Notes: a model not told the origin generated them from the letters alone. 6,061 nucleotides of DNA from Bacteroidota bacterium (GCA_023386855.1 JAEWIW010000314.1:1-6061), one strand, 5' to 3'; positions 1 through 6,061 are shown, counted from the first letter of the stretch. Translations and numbers: made by a program.

Positions 1-843
1 ATATGGTTCACGGTTCGATACCACTACCAGCTTTTTATTTTGAAGAATAACTTTCATTTCTTCATTCAACCGTTCGGGCGTCCAGATTGATTCAGCAGAT
101 GTTCTCAGCCTTGCTTCTTCCTGTGCAACAGCACGTGCTTCCTGCATAGCCTGCGCAATGCCTTTAATTTCCCTGAACAAAGGCTCAAAAAACCTGTTGG
201 GTGGCCTTAATTTCAATTGTTCAAGGTTGCCCGCCCTGGCAGCCCTTACCCATTCCACCACTTTATTAAAAGGATCAAGTATACCCCATCTTACAATCAG
301 CAACGTAACCACGGAGATCACGAGCGCCTGTAAAAACCAACGCAAAAAATTCCGAAGCCAGATGCTGTGAATAATATTAGTGATGTATTCCGCATCGGTA
401 TAAAATACTATTGCAGCATCAGGAAGATCAATACGATCAACAAGCCGGATATATTCAAACACTCGCCTTCCATCCACTTTGATTACATTGCTCATGGAAG
501 TATCGGAAGCAATAGTTTGCTGGATATAATCACTCGATTCCTCAAGATATTTTTTAGTGTCAGGATTAAATGTTTCAATGCTATCAGTATTATGATAGAT
601 AGCAAGACCTAAAAAATTATACTGGCGGATAAGACTATCCGAAATGTCAAGCGTTGCACTGTCGGTTCTTTCAAACTCCTGGAGGTAGGCACCATAAAAT
701 TCTTCTGCCACCTGGATAGATTTTACTTCAAGCTCATCATTGAGCTTCTCCCTTTCAGAAGAAATCTGAACTGCTGTGAAGCCAAGCGCTACCAGTCCAA
801 CCGCAACGATAATCGATAATACAAGTGCTATATTAATTTTCAT
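1..843 (-). CDS. Membrane sensor/HAMP-linked trehalose-6-phosphate synthase (GT20), N-terminal part; gene continues beyond the window start
   Basis: The frame is open for 281 codons from the ATG at 843 down to base 1, so the 3' part is missing. An in-frame TAA lies six codons upstream of the ATG, with another TAA next to it, and no other ATG lies between, so the start is firm. Residues 4-22 form a hydrophobic TM1 (IALVLSIIVAVGLVALGF). Residues about 25-165 are a polar extracytoplasmic region with no family I can name. Residues about 168-187 form TM2. Residues about 188-240 look like a HAMP linker (GILDPFNKVVEWVRAARAGN, then a helix rich in Ala, Glu and Arg). The segment SIWTPERLNEEM, followed by KLVVVSNREPY at 271-281, matches the opening of the GT20 domain in long bacterial trehalose-6-phosphate synthases, which make trehalose-6-phosphate from UDP-glucose and glucose-6-phosphate. 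The catalytic core lies outside the window, so activity cannot be checked. The architecture suggests a cytoplasmic, membrane-tethered enzyme whose activity may respond to an external signal (inference). A HAMP histidine kinase was considered, but the SNREPY ending argues against it. Confidence 0.8.
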   Translation of the reverse strand, partial: MKINIALVLSIIVAVGLVALGFTAVQISSEREKLNDELEVKSIQVAEEFYGAYLQEFERTDSATLDISDSLIRQYNFLGLAIYHNTDSIETFNPDTKKYLEESSDYIQQTIASDTSMSNVIKVDGRRVFEYIRLVDRIDLPDAAIVFYTDAEYITNIIHSIWLRNFLRWFLQALVISVVTLLIVRWGILDPFNKVVEWVRAARAGNLEQLKLRPPNRFFEPLFREIKGIAQAMQEARAVAQEEARLRTSAESIWTPERLNEEMKVILQNKKLVVVSNREPY

Positions 844-967
844 CCTGTGCTGAAGTTATTAAGATTATGTTAGACAGCCTGAGAATTGAAAGTATCATCA
901 TTAATTTTTATATTCATTGCAGCCATTATATTGATCATTTTCAATCATATCTCAACCATTACTAACG
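844..967. promoter_or_regulatory. Divergent intergenic region between the sensor-TPS and GH3 genes, with tentative promoters
   Basis: This 124-bp AT-rich region must hold the promoters for both flanking genes. For the minus-strand gene a candidate is TATGATTG (plus positions 942-949, one mismatch to TAnnTTTG) with TTG at 971-973 and a 21-bp spacer, which would place the -33 element inside the GH3 coding start. For GH3 a weaker candidate is TTG at 886-888, 20 bp, then TATATTCA at 909-916 (two mismatches). Neither start codon has a good Shine-Dalgarno sequence. A small dyad ATTGA-N6-TCAAT lies at 930-945. No small gene is convincing here. Confidence 0.4.
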
Positions 968-3328
968 ATGCAAAATCTAAAATCAATTCAAGTTTTTGTC
1001 ATATCCTCCATTACTTTAATATTCACGGGTTTGAACACCAGTGCACAGCAAAAAAAATGGTCGGAACATTCACTGGATGAAAATATTCTCAGCATCACCA
1101 ATACAAATGGTGCAAGACTTTCCTATTCAAAAAAATCAGGAATTAAAATTTTAAATATCGATGGCTGGGCTTTTAAGGACCTTAATAAAAATGGCAAACT
1201 TGATCCCTATGAAGACTGGCGGTTGCCTGTTTCAAAAAGAGCGGAAGATCTTGCCTCCAAAATGAGTATGGAACAGATCGCGGGTTTAATGCTTTATAGC
1301 GGCCACCAGGCCATACCATCGAATCCACGGGGATTTGGGGCAGGCACTTATAATGGAAAACCATTTCCTGAAAGTGGTGCCGATCCATCAGATCTTACCG
1401 ACCAGCAAATGAAATTTTTAAAGGAAGATAACCTAAGGCATGTATTGATCACCAGGGTTCAAAGCCCCCGTATTGCAGCGCAATGGAATAACAAGTTGCA
1501 GGAATTTGTTGAAGGCATTGGTCTTGGAATTCCGGCCAATAACAGTTCTGATCCCAGGAACAATGCAGTAGCATCGACTGAATATAATGCGGGCTCAGGT
1601 GGCCAGATCTCTATGTGGCCTGAGCAATTAGGACTTGCCGCAACATTTGATCCATCACTGGTAGAAGAATTTGGGAATATTGCATCACAGGAATACCGTG
1701 CGCTGGGCATTACCACAGCGCTTTCGCCGCAAATTGACCTGGGAACAGAACCCCGGTGGAATCGTATCAATGGAACATTTGGCGAAGACCCCCAACTTTC
1801 GACCGATATGGCAAGAGCATATGTTGATGGTTTCCAGACAAGCAATGGAAAAAATGAAATAAAAGATGGATGGGGTTTTACCAGTGTCAATGCCATGGTC
1901 AAACACTGGCCTGGTGGCGGACCGGAAGAAGGTGGAAGAGATGCACATTTTGCCTATGGTAAATTCGCAGTGTATCCTGGAAATAACTTTAATACACACC
2001 TGCTGCCATTTACAGAAGGTGCATTTAAATTAAATGGCAAAACAAAAATGGCATCTGCTGTGATGCCATATTATACTATATCCTATGACCAGGATAAAAA
2101 ATATCATGAGAATGTAGGAAACAGCTACAGCAAATACCTGATCACTGACCTGCTACGCAACACATACCATTATGATGGTGTGGTTTGCACCGACTGGCTA
2201 ATTACTGCCGATGAAGGAAAATCGCCTGATGTTTTTTTAGGAAAATCATGGGGCGTTGAAACACTCAGTGTTGCTCAAAGACATTATAAAGTACTGATGG
2301 CTGGAGTTGACCAGTTTGGAGGAAATAATGATGCAGCCCCTGTAATGGAAGCATATAGAATGGGTGTAAAGGAACACGGTGAAGCCTTTATGCGTAAGCG
2401 CTTTCAAACATCTGCCGTTCGATTGCTAAAAAATATTTTCCAGGCTGGCTTGTTTGAGTCGCCATACCTCGACCCAGCGGCTTCTGAAAAAATTGTTGGC
2501 AATGCAGCATTCATGAAAAAGGGATTTGATGCGCAGTTGAAATCACTGATCATGCTGAAGAATCATTTAAATGTTTTACCCATTCAGAAAAACAAAACGG
2601 TATATATTCCGAAACGGGTGATACCGGCAGGCCGCGATTGGTTTGGAAATGTTACGGAAGAAAAAATCGAATACCCGGTAAATCCCGAGTTGGTGAAAAA
2701 ATATTTTAATGTTACGGATGATGCTTCCAAAGCAGATATTGCGCTGGTATTTGTACAAAGCCCTGATGGTGGTGTTGGCTATGAATCATCCGATAAAGAA
2801 AAGGGAGGAAACGGTTATGTTCCCATTTCATTACAGTATTCTGCTTATACAGCCGAAGATGCACGTTCGCAAAGCATTGACTATGGCGACACGGTGATCG
2901 ACACCGCAAACCATAACCGTTCATACAAAGACAAGTCATTCACTGCACGCAATCATACCGATTTAAAAACAATTCTTGATACCAGGAAAGCGATGAATGA
3001 TAAACCTGTTGTTGTGATCGTACAGGTCAACAGGCCCATGGTCTTTAATGAATTTGAAAAGGAAGTGAATGGCATTATAGCAAGCTTTGGCGTACAACAC
3101 CAGGCGATTTTAGACTTGTTATCCGGAAAAGTTGAGCCATCCGGCCTGTTGCCGCTTCAAATGCCTGCGAATATGAGCTCTGTTGAAAAGCAGCAGGAAG
3201 ATGTGCCGCAGGATATGCAGCCGCATAAGGATTCAGAAGGACACTCCTATGATTTCGGATATGGCCTTAACTGGAAAGGCGTAATACATGACAAGAGAAC
3301 AGAGAAATATTCAGGCAGTAAAAAATGA
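968..3328 (+). CDS. Secreted glycoside hydrolase family 3 enzyme (beta-glucosidase-like), complete
   Basis: This is a 786-residue exo-acting beta-glycosidase of family GH3, a retaining hydrolase that removes terminal sugars. The start gives a clear signal peptide: Lys5, a hydrophobic core at about 9-22, and likely cleavage after TSA at residue 26. There is no lipobox cysteine, so a soluble periplasmic or exported protein is expected. Residues 71-82 (DLNKNGKLDPYE) form a canonical 12-residue EF-hand-type calcium loop. The TIM-barrel domain spans about 85-440, with the KHWPGGG substrate-binding motif (Lys312, His313) followed by RDAHF, and the nucleophile motif GVVCTDW with predicted nucleophile Asp409. 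The alpha/beta sandwich spans about 520-735 and includes GGNGYVPISLQY at 613-624. The protein stops soon after FGYGLNW (763-769), so the fibronectin III-like domain found after this motif in many GH3 enzymes is absent. The general acid/base cannot be assigned by eye. Substrate is unknown: glucosides, xylosides and other beta-linked sugars are all possible. No SusC/SusD pair is in the window. The family call is very secure; specificity is not. Confidence 0.97.
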   Translation: MQNLKSIQVFVISSITLIFTGLNTSAQQKKWSEHSLDENILSITNTNGARLSYSKKSGIKILNIDGWAFKDLNKNGKLDPYEDWRLPVSKRAEDLASKMSMEQIAGLMLYSGHQAIPSNPRGFGAGTYNGKPFPESGADPSDLTDQQMKFLKEDNLRHVLITRVQSPRIAAQWNNKLQEFVEGIGLGIPANNSSDPRNNAVASTEYNAGSGGQISMWPEQLGLAATFDPSLVEEFGNIASQEYRALGITTALSPQIDLGTEPRWNRINGTFGEDPQLSTDMARAYVDGFQTSNGKNEIKDGWGFTSVNAMVKHWPGGGPEEGGRDAHFAYGKFAVYPGNNFNTHLLPFTEGAFKLNGKTKMASAVMPYYTISYDQDKKYHENVGNSYSKYLITDLLRNTYHYDGVVCTDWLITADEGKSPDVFLGKSWGVETLSVAQRHYKVLMAGVDQFGGNNDAAPVMEAYRMGVKEHGEAFMRKRFQTSAVRLLKNIFQAGLFESPYLDPAASEKIVGNAAFMKKGFDAQLKSLIMLKNHLNVLPIQKNKTVYIPKRVIPAGRDWFGNVTEEKIEYPVNPELVKKYFNVTDDASKADIALVFVQSPDGGVGYESSDKEKGGNGYVPISLQYSAYTAEDARSQSIDYGDTVIDTANHNRSYKDKSFTARNHTDLKTILDTRKAMNDKPVVVIVQVNRPMVFNEFEKEVNGIIASFGVQHQAILDLLSGKVEPSGLLPLQMPANMSSVEKQQEDVPQDMQPHKDSEGHSYDFGYGLNWKGVIHDKRTEKYSGSKK

Positions 3329-5101
3329 ACGGGTAAGTTCATTCAAATGTCTTTCTGCTTTCTGGATGCCTTCATAATATGCAGCAGTCATAAACCTTAA
3401 CTTCTGGTAATAGGCAATCCCATCCCTGAGGTTTTGTACAAATACTTGCAGTTCTTTTAATTTTTTAGGCGTTGCTACTGCAGGGCTATGAATAGTCATC
3501 TGTTCGGCAAGAAAATCGACATACAACTCCAGTTCTTTTACAAACATATGTGGCCGGCTGACATGCTCCAGGATGTTAGTGCGCCCATAAATATGATCGA
3601 CCATTTCTTTAAGGGAAACGATCTTTGAAAAGTAAGCGATATTGGGCCCAGGGCAGATCGTAACCTCCCTGCGGTTTTTTATCATAGTATCACCTTTACT
3701 AATTGCCGCAGCATTACTCAGGCCTACACAAAGACATTCTTTATCGGTAACCTGCTTAACCTGTCGTTCAAATTCTTTTTCCTCAAGCTCCATTCCGGCA
3801 AGCTGTTCCAGTTTCAGTTTCTGGTATTTAGCTGATGCAGTGCAAATGGGATCGCTGGTAAACTCGGTATTGAAGGCAAGATGTTTTTCCGTACATGGGC
3901 TGCCAGGCTTACCTTTCATGATACGATCCATTTTCAGTTTATGAGCGGTTGTATCTTTCAGGTACTGGAACCTGACACCCAGCGGGGAATTATAACTCAA
4001 CTCAAGATTCTCTGAACTGGCGGAAGAAAGAAGTTGAAGTGTATGCTCATCAACTGTAGTGGCCTCGGGCACCAACAGGAAGGGCGTTCCCCAGCCATTG
4101 CTGGCGATTTCATAATGCTCCAGCAGGAAATTATGTTCTTCTGCAGTGCCTATACCTCCCTGCACGGTGATCATTGGTAGTGCTGGTGTAAATTGGTTTG
4201 TAGCACCTTTCTGTTTATGCGCTTCATGGTAAAGCGAACAACATACATCATATAATTCCTGTTTCTTTTGGTGAAATTCTTCCAGGATGGGTCCAAGCAG
4301 GAAGCCATCGGTGGCAAATGCATGTCCTCCACAGTTCAGGCCTGATTCAATCCGGTATTCACTGACCCACAACCCTTTCTTGGCCAGGAATTTTCCCTGG
4401 ATCAATGCGGAACGGTAATCACTTACTTTAATAATAATCTTCTTTTGAAATATGCCGTTACTATCTGCATCAAACGCACTAAGATTTTCCATATAGGAAA
4501 ACAGGCGGGGGTTCAAACCTGCTGAGAAGACTATTGAAGAATTGGACAGATCACTGTTGGCATATCCTTTCAAAGCGGCGATCGCTTCTGAATCATCCTC
4601 GTTTCTATTACCCTTCGCATCATAGCTGTCGCGATCCAGCTTGGTCATAATGTTCACATCAATGCTTCCTGCAACAACCTGGCTTCGCAGGAAAGACTGC
4701 ATGTCGAGCTTTTCCATGCTGTTACTGCATTGAAGCATCAGCTGGTAGGCCTGCCTCAGTTTGCTGTTTCCTGGTAACATTTCAAAGTACTGCACCAGTT
4801 CGGTACCCGTTTCAAAAGCCTGGCGTTTTAATTTTTCCACCTGGTCTTTAACGATCCTGTTTACCAGGTTCAGGTAATCGGTGACCCGGCGGGAACGGTG
4901 GCCATGTTCATATTTTGGAATGGGAATAAATTCTTCACCCAGCATGCCGTAATACTGCTTTCGCATCATTTCAACCAGGTTGTCTTCAATGATCGAGATA
5001 ACTGATGATATGCCGAACCGGGCCACTTTAACTGGAGAATCAACGGTATAAGCCAGTCCCATTACTGGAATATGAAAACTATGCGGAGAAATTGTGCTCA
5101 T
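3311..5101 (-). CDS. Large NPD/nitronate-monooxygenase-like flavin TIM-barrel protein with a Cys-containing C-terminal extension, complete
   Basis: The protein is 596 residues when started at the ATG at 5101. The open frame continues to an ATG at 5212, but a strong promoter at 5126-5153 and an AAGG ribosome-binding site nine bases upstream favour 5101, and the extra 37 residues look random. The N terminus (IPVMGLAYTVDSP, then ARFGISSVISI, residues 11-37) resembles the first strand and helix of the nitronate monooxygenase barrel. SGLNCGGHAF (253-262) resembles the AGGH flavin loop of that family. VQGGIGTAEE (313-322) followed by GWGTPF (336-341) resembles its FMN-phosphate-binding GGIG segment and the strand after it. 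At roughly 600 residues it is much longer than typical nitronate monooxygenases (about 320-380). Residues about 45-180 form a large helical insertion and about 400-596 an extension holding Cys403, Cys420, Cys456-x-Cys458 and a CPGPN motif (483-487). No signal peptide or membrane helix is visible, so it is probably cytoplasmic. The substrate is unknown. I recognise the fold by motif only and infer a flavin oxidoreductase role. Confidence 0.7.
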   Translation of the reverse strand: MSTISPHSFHIPVMGLAYTVDSPVKVARFGISSVISIIEDNLVEMMRKQYYGMLGEEFIPIPKYEHGHRSRRVTDYLNLVNRIVKDQVEKLKRQAFETGTELVQYFEMLPGNSKLRQAYQLMLQCSNSMEKLDMQSFLRSQVVAGSIDVNIMTKLDRDSYDAKGNRNEDDSEAIAALKGYANSDLSNSSIVFSAGLNPRLFSYMENLSAFDADSNGIFQKKIIIKVSDYRSALIQGKFLAKKGLWVSEYRIESGLNCGGHAFATDGFLLGPILEEFHQKKQELYDVCCSLYHEAHKQKGATNQFTPALPMITVQGGIGTAEEHNFLLEHYEIASNGWGTPFLLVPEATTVDEHTLQLLSSASSENLELSYNSPLGVRFQYLKDTTAHKLKMDRIMKGKPGSPCTEKHLAFNTEFTSDPICTASAKYQKLKLEQLAGMELEEKEFERQVKQVTDKECLCVGLSNAAAISKGDTMIKNRREVTICPGPNIAYFSKIVSLKEMVDHIYGRTNILEHVSRPHMFVKELELYVDFLAEQMTIHSPAVATPKKLKELQVFVQNLRDGIAYYQKLRFMTAAYYEGIQKAERHLNELTRSFFTA

Positions 5102-5125
5102 GAATAATAACCTTAAAAAAGATTG

Positions 5126-5153
5126 CAAACATACAGCAAAAAATAAAGGACAA
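5126..5153 (-). promoter_or_regulatory. Bacteroidota-type promoter (TTG-N17-TATGTTTG) for the NPD-like gene
   Basis: Read on the minus strand, TTG (plus 5153-5151) is followed after 17 bases by TATGTTTG (plus 5133-5126), a full match to the -7 element TAnnTTTG, with spacing inside the range described for Flavobacterium-type vegetative promoters. Transcription would begin near 5120, giving a leader of about 18 bases. That leader contains AAGG (plus 5114-5111), nine bases before the ATG at 5101. The -33 TTG lies inside the 5143-5166 dyad, so a protein bound there would block the promoter. Confidence 0.75.
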
Positions 5154-5166
5154 TTTGGTCCTTTAT
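5143..5166. repeat. Perfect 9-bp inverted repeat overlapping the -33 element (operator candidate)
   Basis: The arms are ATAAAGGAC (5143-5151) and GTCCTTTAT (5158-5166) with a 6-bp spacer. The match is perfect over all nine positions and ends sharply on both sides. The size and symmetry are typical of a site for a homodimeric helix-turn-helix repressor, and the position over the -33 TTG of the minus-strand promoter fits repression. A terminator is unlikely, because no converging gene ends here and the arms are AT-rich. I cannot name the regulator family. Confidence 0.65.
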
Positions 5167-5181
5167 CATGCTTTGCCATAA

Positions 5182-5195
5182 AATCAGCCCTGATT
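5182..5195. repeat. Perfect 6-bp inverted repeat
   Basis: AATCAG and CTGATT are separated by two bases. It directly abuts the next dyad, starting at 5196. Alone it would be unremarkable; its place in a cluster of three is what makes it worth noting. Confidence 0.35.
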
Positions 5196-5215
5196 GATAT
5201 GATTTTCATCATATC
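5196..5215. repeat. Perfect 8-bp inverted repeat (operator candidate)
   Basis: The arms GATATGAT (5196-5203) and ATCATATC (5208-5215) flank TTTC. It lies upstream of both divergent genes, about 55 bp before the plus-strand ATG at 5270. A closely similar sequence occurs in the other divergent intergenic region at 937-951. Confidence 0.5.
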
Positions 5216-5269
5216 GGAAATCCGTAGTATTTTATACCTTCTCAGATTATTTTACTTTAATACACTCGT

Positions 5270-6061
5270 ATGAATGCTTCACAAATCCATCTTGCCTTAA
5301 CACATTTTCCCCTGATCCTTTCCATAGCCGGGTTCGGAATACTGCTGGCCAGTTACCTGCTGAAAAATATTGCTGTTGGTAAAACAGGATTATATGTTTT
5401 GATTGCAGCCGGACTGATTTCATTGCCTGTTTATTTTTCAGGGGAAGGAACAGAAGAAATCATCGAAGACCTTCCGGGTATTTCCAAAACACTGATCCAT
5501 GAACATGAAGAGCTGGCAGAAACTGCTTTCATCATCATGATCGCCACAGGGCTTTCTGCAATACTATCGCTGGCATTGTATAAAAAAAGCGCAGGTAAAC
5601 TGCTGGGTGGACTCACGCTTGCACTTGCACTGGCAAGTTCCATCATCATGGGCTTTACTGCTCATCTTGGAGGAAAGGTCAGCCACGTTGAAATTCGTAA
5701 CGGCGCTGTAATCGACCAGGGGAAGGAAAATGAATCTACTGAAAGGGATGAACATTCTTCCACTACACCGGGTTCCGCGGTAACAGCTTCACACGAAGTA
5801 ACCGCTCATTCAGGTGAGGGCCTTAGCCTGAATAATGGGGCCAAATGGAAAACTGATGTTTCAACAAGGTCAAATATTAATGAAATGCGTCAAATGCTTT
5901 CGACCGTTGATTCAAAAAGCAGTAATGAAAGCCTCAACCAGTTATCAGCCAACCTTGAAAAACAAACCAATAAACTGGTGAGTGAATGCACCATGAAAGG
6001 TCCCGATCATGACGCCCTGCATGTGTGGTTATCCGATTTTCAGAATGATCTAAGGAACTTT
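5270..6061 (+). CDS. DUF2231-like four-helix membrane protein fused to a soluble Cys/His domain; gene runs to or past the window end
   Basis: The frame is open for 264 codons from the ATG at 5270 to the last base, with no stop, so the 3' end is missing. Four membrane helices lie at about 13-31, 38-56, 82-104 and 110-130. The opening IHLALTHFPLIL resembles the H-x-x-x-x-HFP start of DUF2231 membrane proteins. Histidines sit at helix borders (His7, His12, His77, His79, His132, His139, the last two in TAHLGGKVSH), a pattern compatible with heme or metal binding (inference). Residues about 148-182 form a polar linker rich in Ser, Thr and Glu. From about 185, LNNGAKWKTD begins a soluble helical domain with the motif Cys240-x-Met242-x-Gly244, His247 and His251, followed by VWLSDF. 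This resembles small Bacteroidota proteins of unknown function that I recall carrying a similar LNNG-KW start and CTMKG-H-LH ending. No function is established. The divergent NPD-like gene and the dyads between them suggest shared control. Confidence 0.75.
   Translation, partial: MNASQIHLALTHFPLILSIAGFGILLASYLLKNIAVGKTGLYVLIAAGLISLPVYFSGEGTEEIIEDLPGISKTLIHEHEELAETAFIIMIATGLSAILSLALYKKSAGKLLGGLTLALALASSIIMGFTAHLGGKVSHVEIRNGAVIDQGKENESTERDEHSSTTPGSAVTASHEVTAHSGEGLSLNNGAKWKTDVSTRSNINEMRQMLSTVDSKSSNESLNQLSANLEKQTNKLVSECTMKGPDHDALHVWLSDFQNDLRNF

Larger units (their letters stand above)
5102..5269. promoter_or_regulatory. Divergent intergenic region rich in inverted repeats
   Basis: This 168-bp region separates the divergent NPD-like and DUF2231-like genes. 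It holds a strong minus-strand promoter and three back-to-back perfect dyads (5143-5166, 5182-5195, 5196-5215), listed separately. On the plus strand I find no good TAnnTTTG match. The stretch 5226-5269, just before the downstream ATG, is very AT-rich and has no Shine-Dalgarno sequence. The clustering of dyads suggests that one or more dimeric regulators act on both genes, which is inference. Confidence 0.6.

Noticed and set aside
158..612. Two plus-strand open frames of 70 and 81 codons
   Set aside because: They lie antisense to the continuous 281-codon minus-strand frame, which has recognisable membrane helices, a HAMP-like linker and a GT20 start. Their translations look random.
968..1060. 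GH3 as a lipoprotein or type IX secretion substrate
   Set aside because: There is no cysteine at the signal cleavage site, and the C terminus lacks a recognisable type IX sorting domain.
886..1080. Plus-strand 64-codon frame with a hydrophobic start
   Set aside because: It overlaps the GH3 signal-peptide region in another frame, and its hydrophobic start is what AT-rich intergenic DNA gives by chance.
1459..1999. Minus-strand frames of 147 and 104 codons inside the GH3 gene
   Set aside because: They are opposite the conserved GH3 barrel. The 147-codon frame has no recognisable domain and is a shadow of GH3 codon use.
3300..3345. Possible bidirectional terminator at the convergent junction
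   Set aside because: I found no stem-loop with a flanking T-run; the coding regions overlap instead.
5102..5212. N-terminal 37-residue extension of the NPD-like protein
   Set aside because: A full promoter and an operator-like dyad occupy this stretch, and the residues show no family resemblance.
5431..5755. Minus-strand frames of 72 and 63 codons
   Set aside because: They are antisense to the membrane protein; the Ser/Ala-rich translation mirrors its Leu/Ala codons.

Overview
The window most likely comes from a member of the Bacteroidota, perhaps near Chitinophagales or Sphingobacteriales. Start codons mostly lack a Shine-Dalgarno sequence. One promoter matches the Bacteroidota form TTG-N17-TAnnTTTG exactly. 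The GH3 enzyme and the other predicted proteins read like families common in that phylum. The phylum call is inference from these signs; no rRNA or marker gene is present.

Layout: (1) 1-843, minus strand: N-terminal 281 codons of a membrane-anchored protein. It has TM1, an extracytoplasmic sensor-like region, TM2 and a HAMP-type linker, and the first residues of a trehalose-6-phosphate synthase (GT20) domain appear just before the gene leaves the window. (2) 844-967: divergent intergenic region. (3) 968-3328, plus strand: complete secreted glycoside hydrolase family 3 enzyme with a canonical EF-hand-type calcium loop near its N terminus. (4) 3311-5101, minus strand: complete 596-residue protein that looks like a large, divergent flavin-dependent TIM-barrel oxidoreductase of the nitronate monooxygenase (NPD-like) superfamily, with a cysteine-containing C-terminal extension of unknown role. 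Its stop codon overlaps the GH3 3' end by 18 bp in a convergent arrangement. (5) 5102-5269: divergent intergenic region with a strong promoter for gene 4 and three consecutive perfect inverted repeats. (6) 5270-6061, plus strand, open at the window edge: four-helix membrane protein resembling DUF2231, rich in membrane-border histidines, joined through a low-complexity linker to a soluble domain with a Cys/Met/His motif.

There is no RNA gene, mobile element or CRISPR array. The sensor-TPS and GH3 genes are divergent and both concern carbohydrates, but no shared pathway can be shown. The more suggestive unit is the divergent pair of flavoprotein-like and histidine-rich membrane proteins, separated by an operator-like, dyad-rich region. 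Co-regulation, possibly redox or metal related, is a hypothesis rather than an observation.
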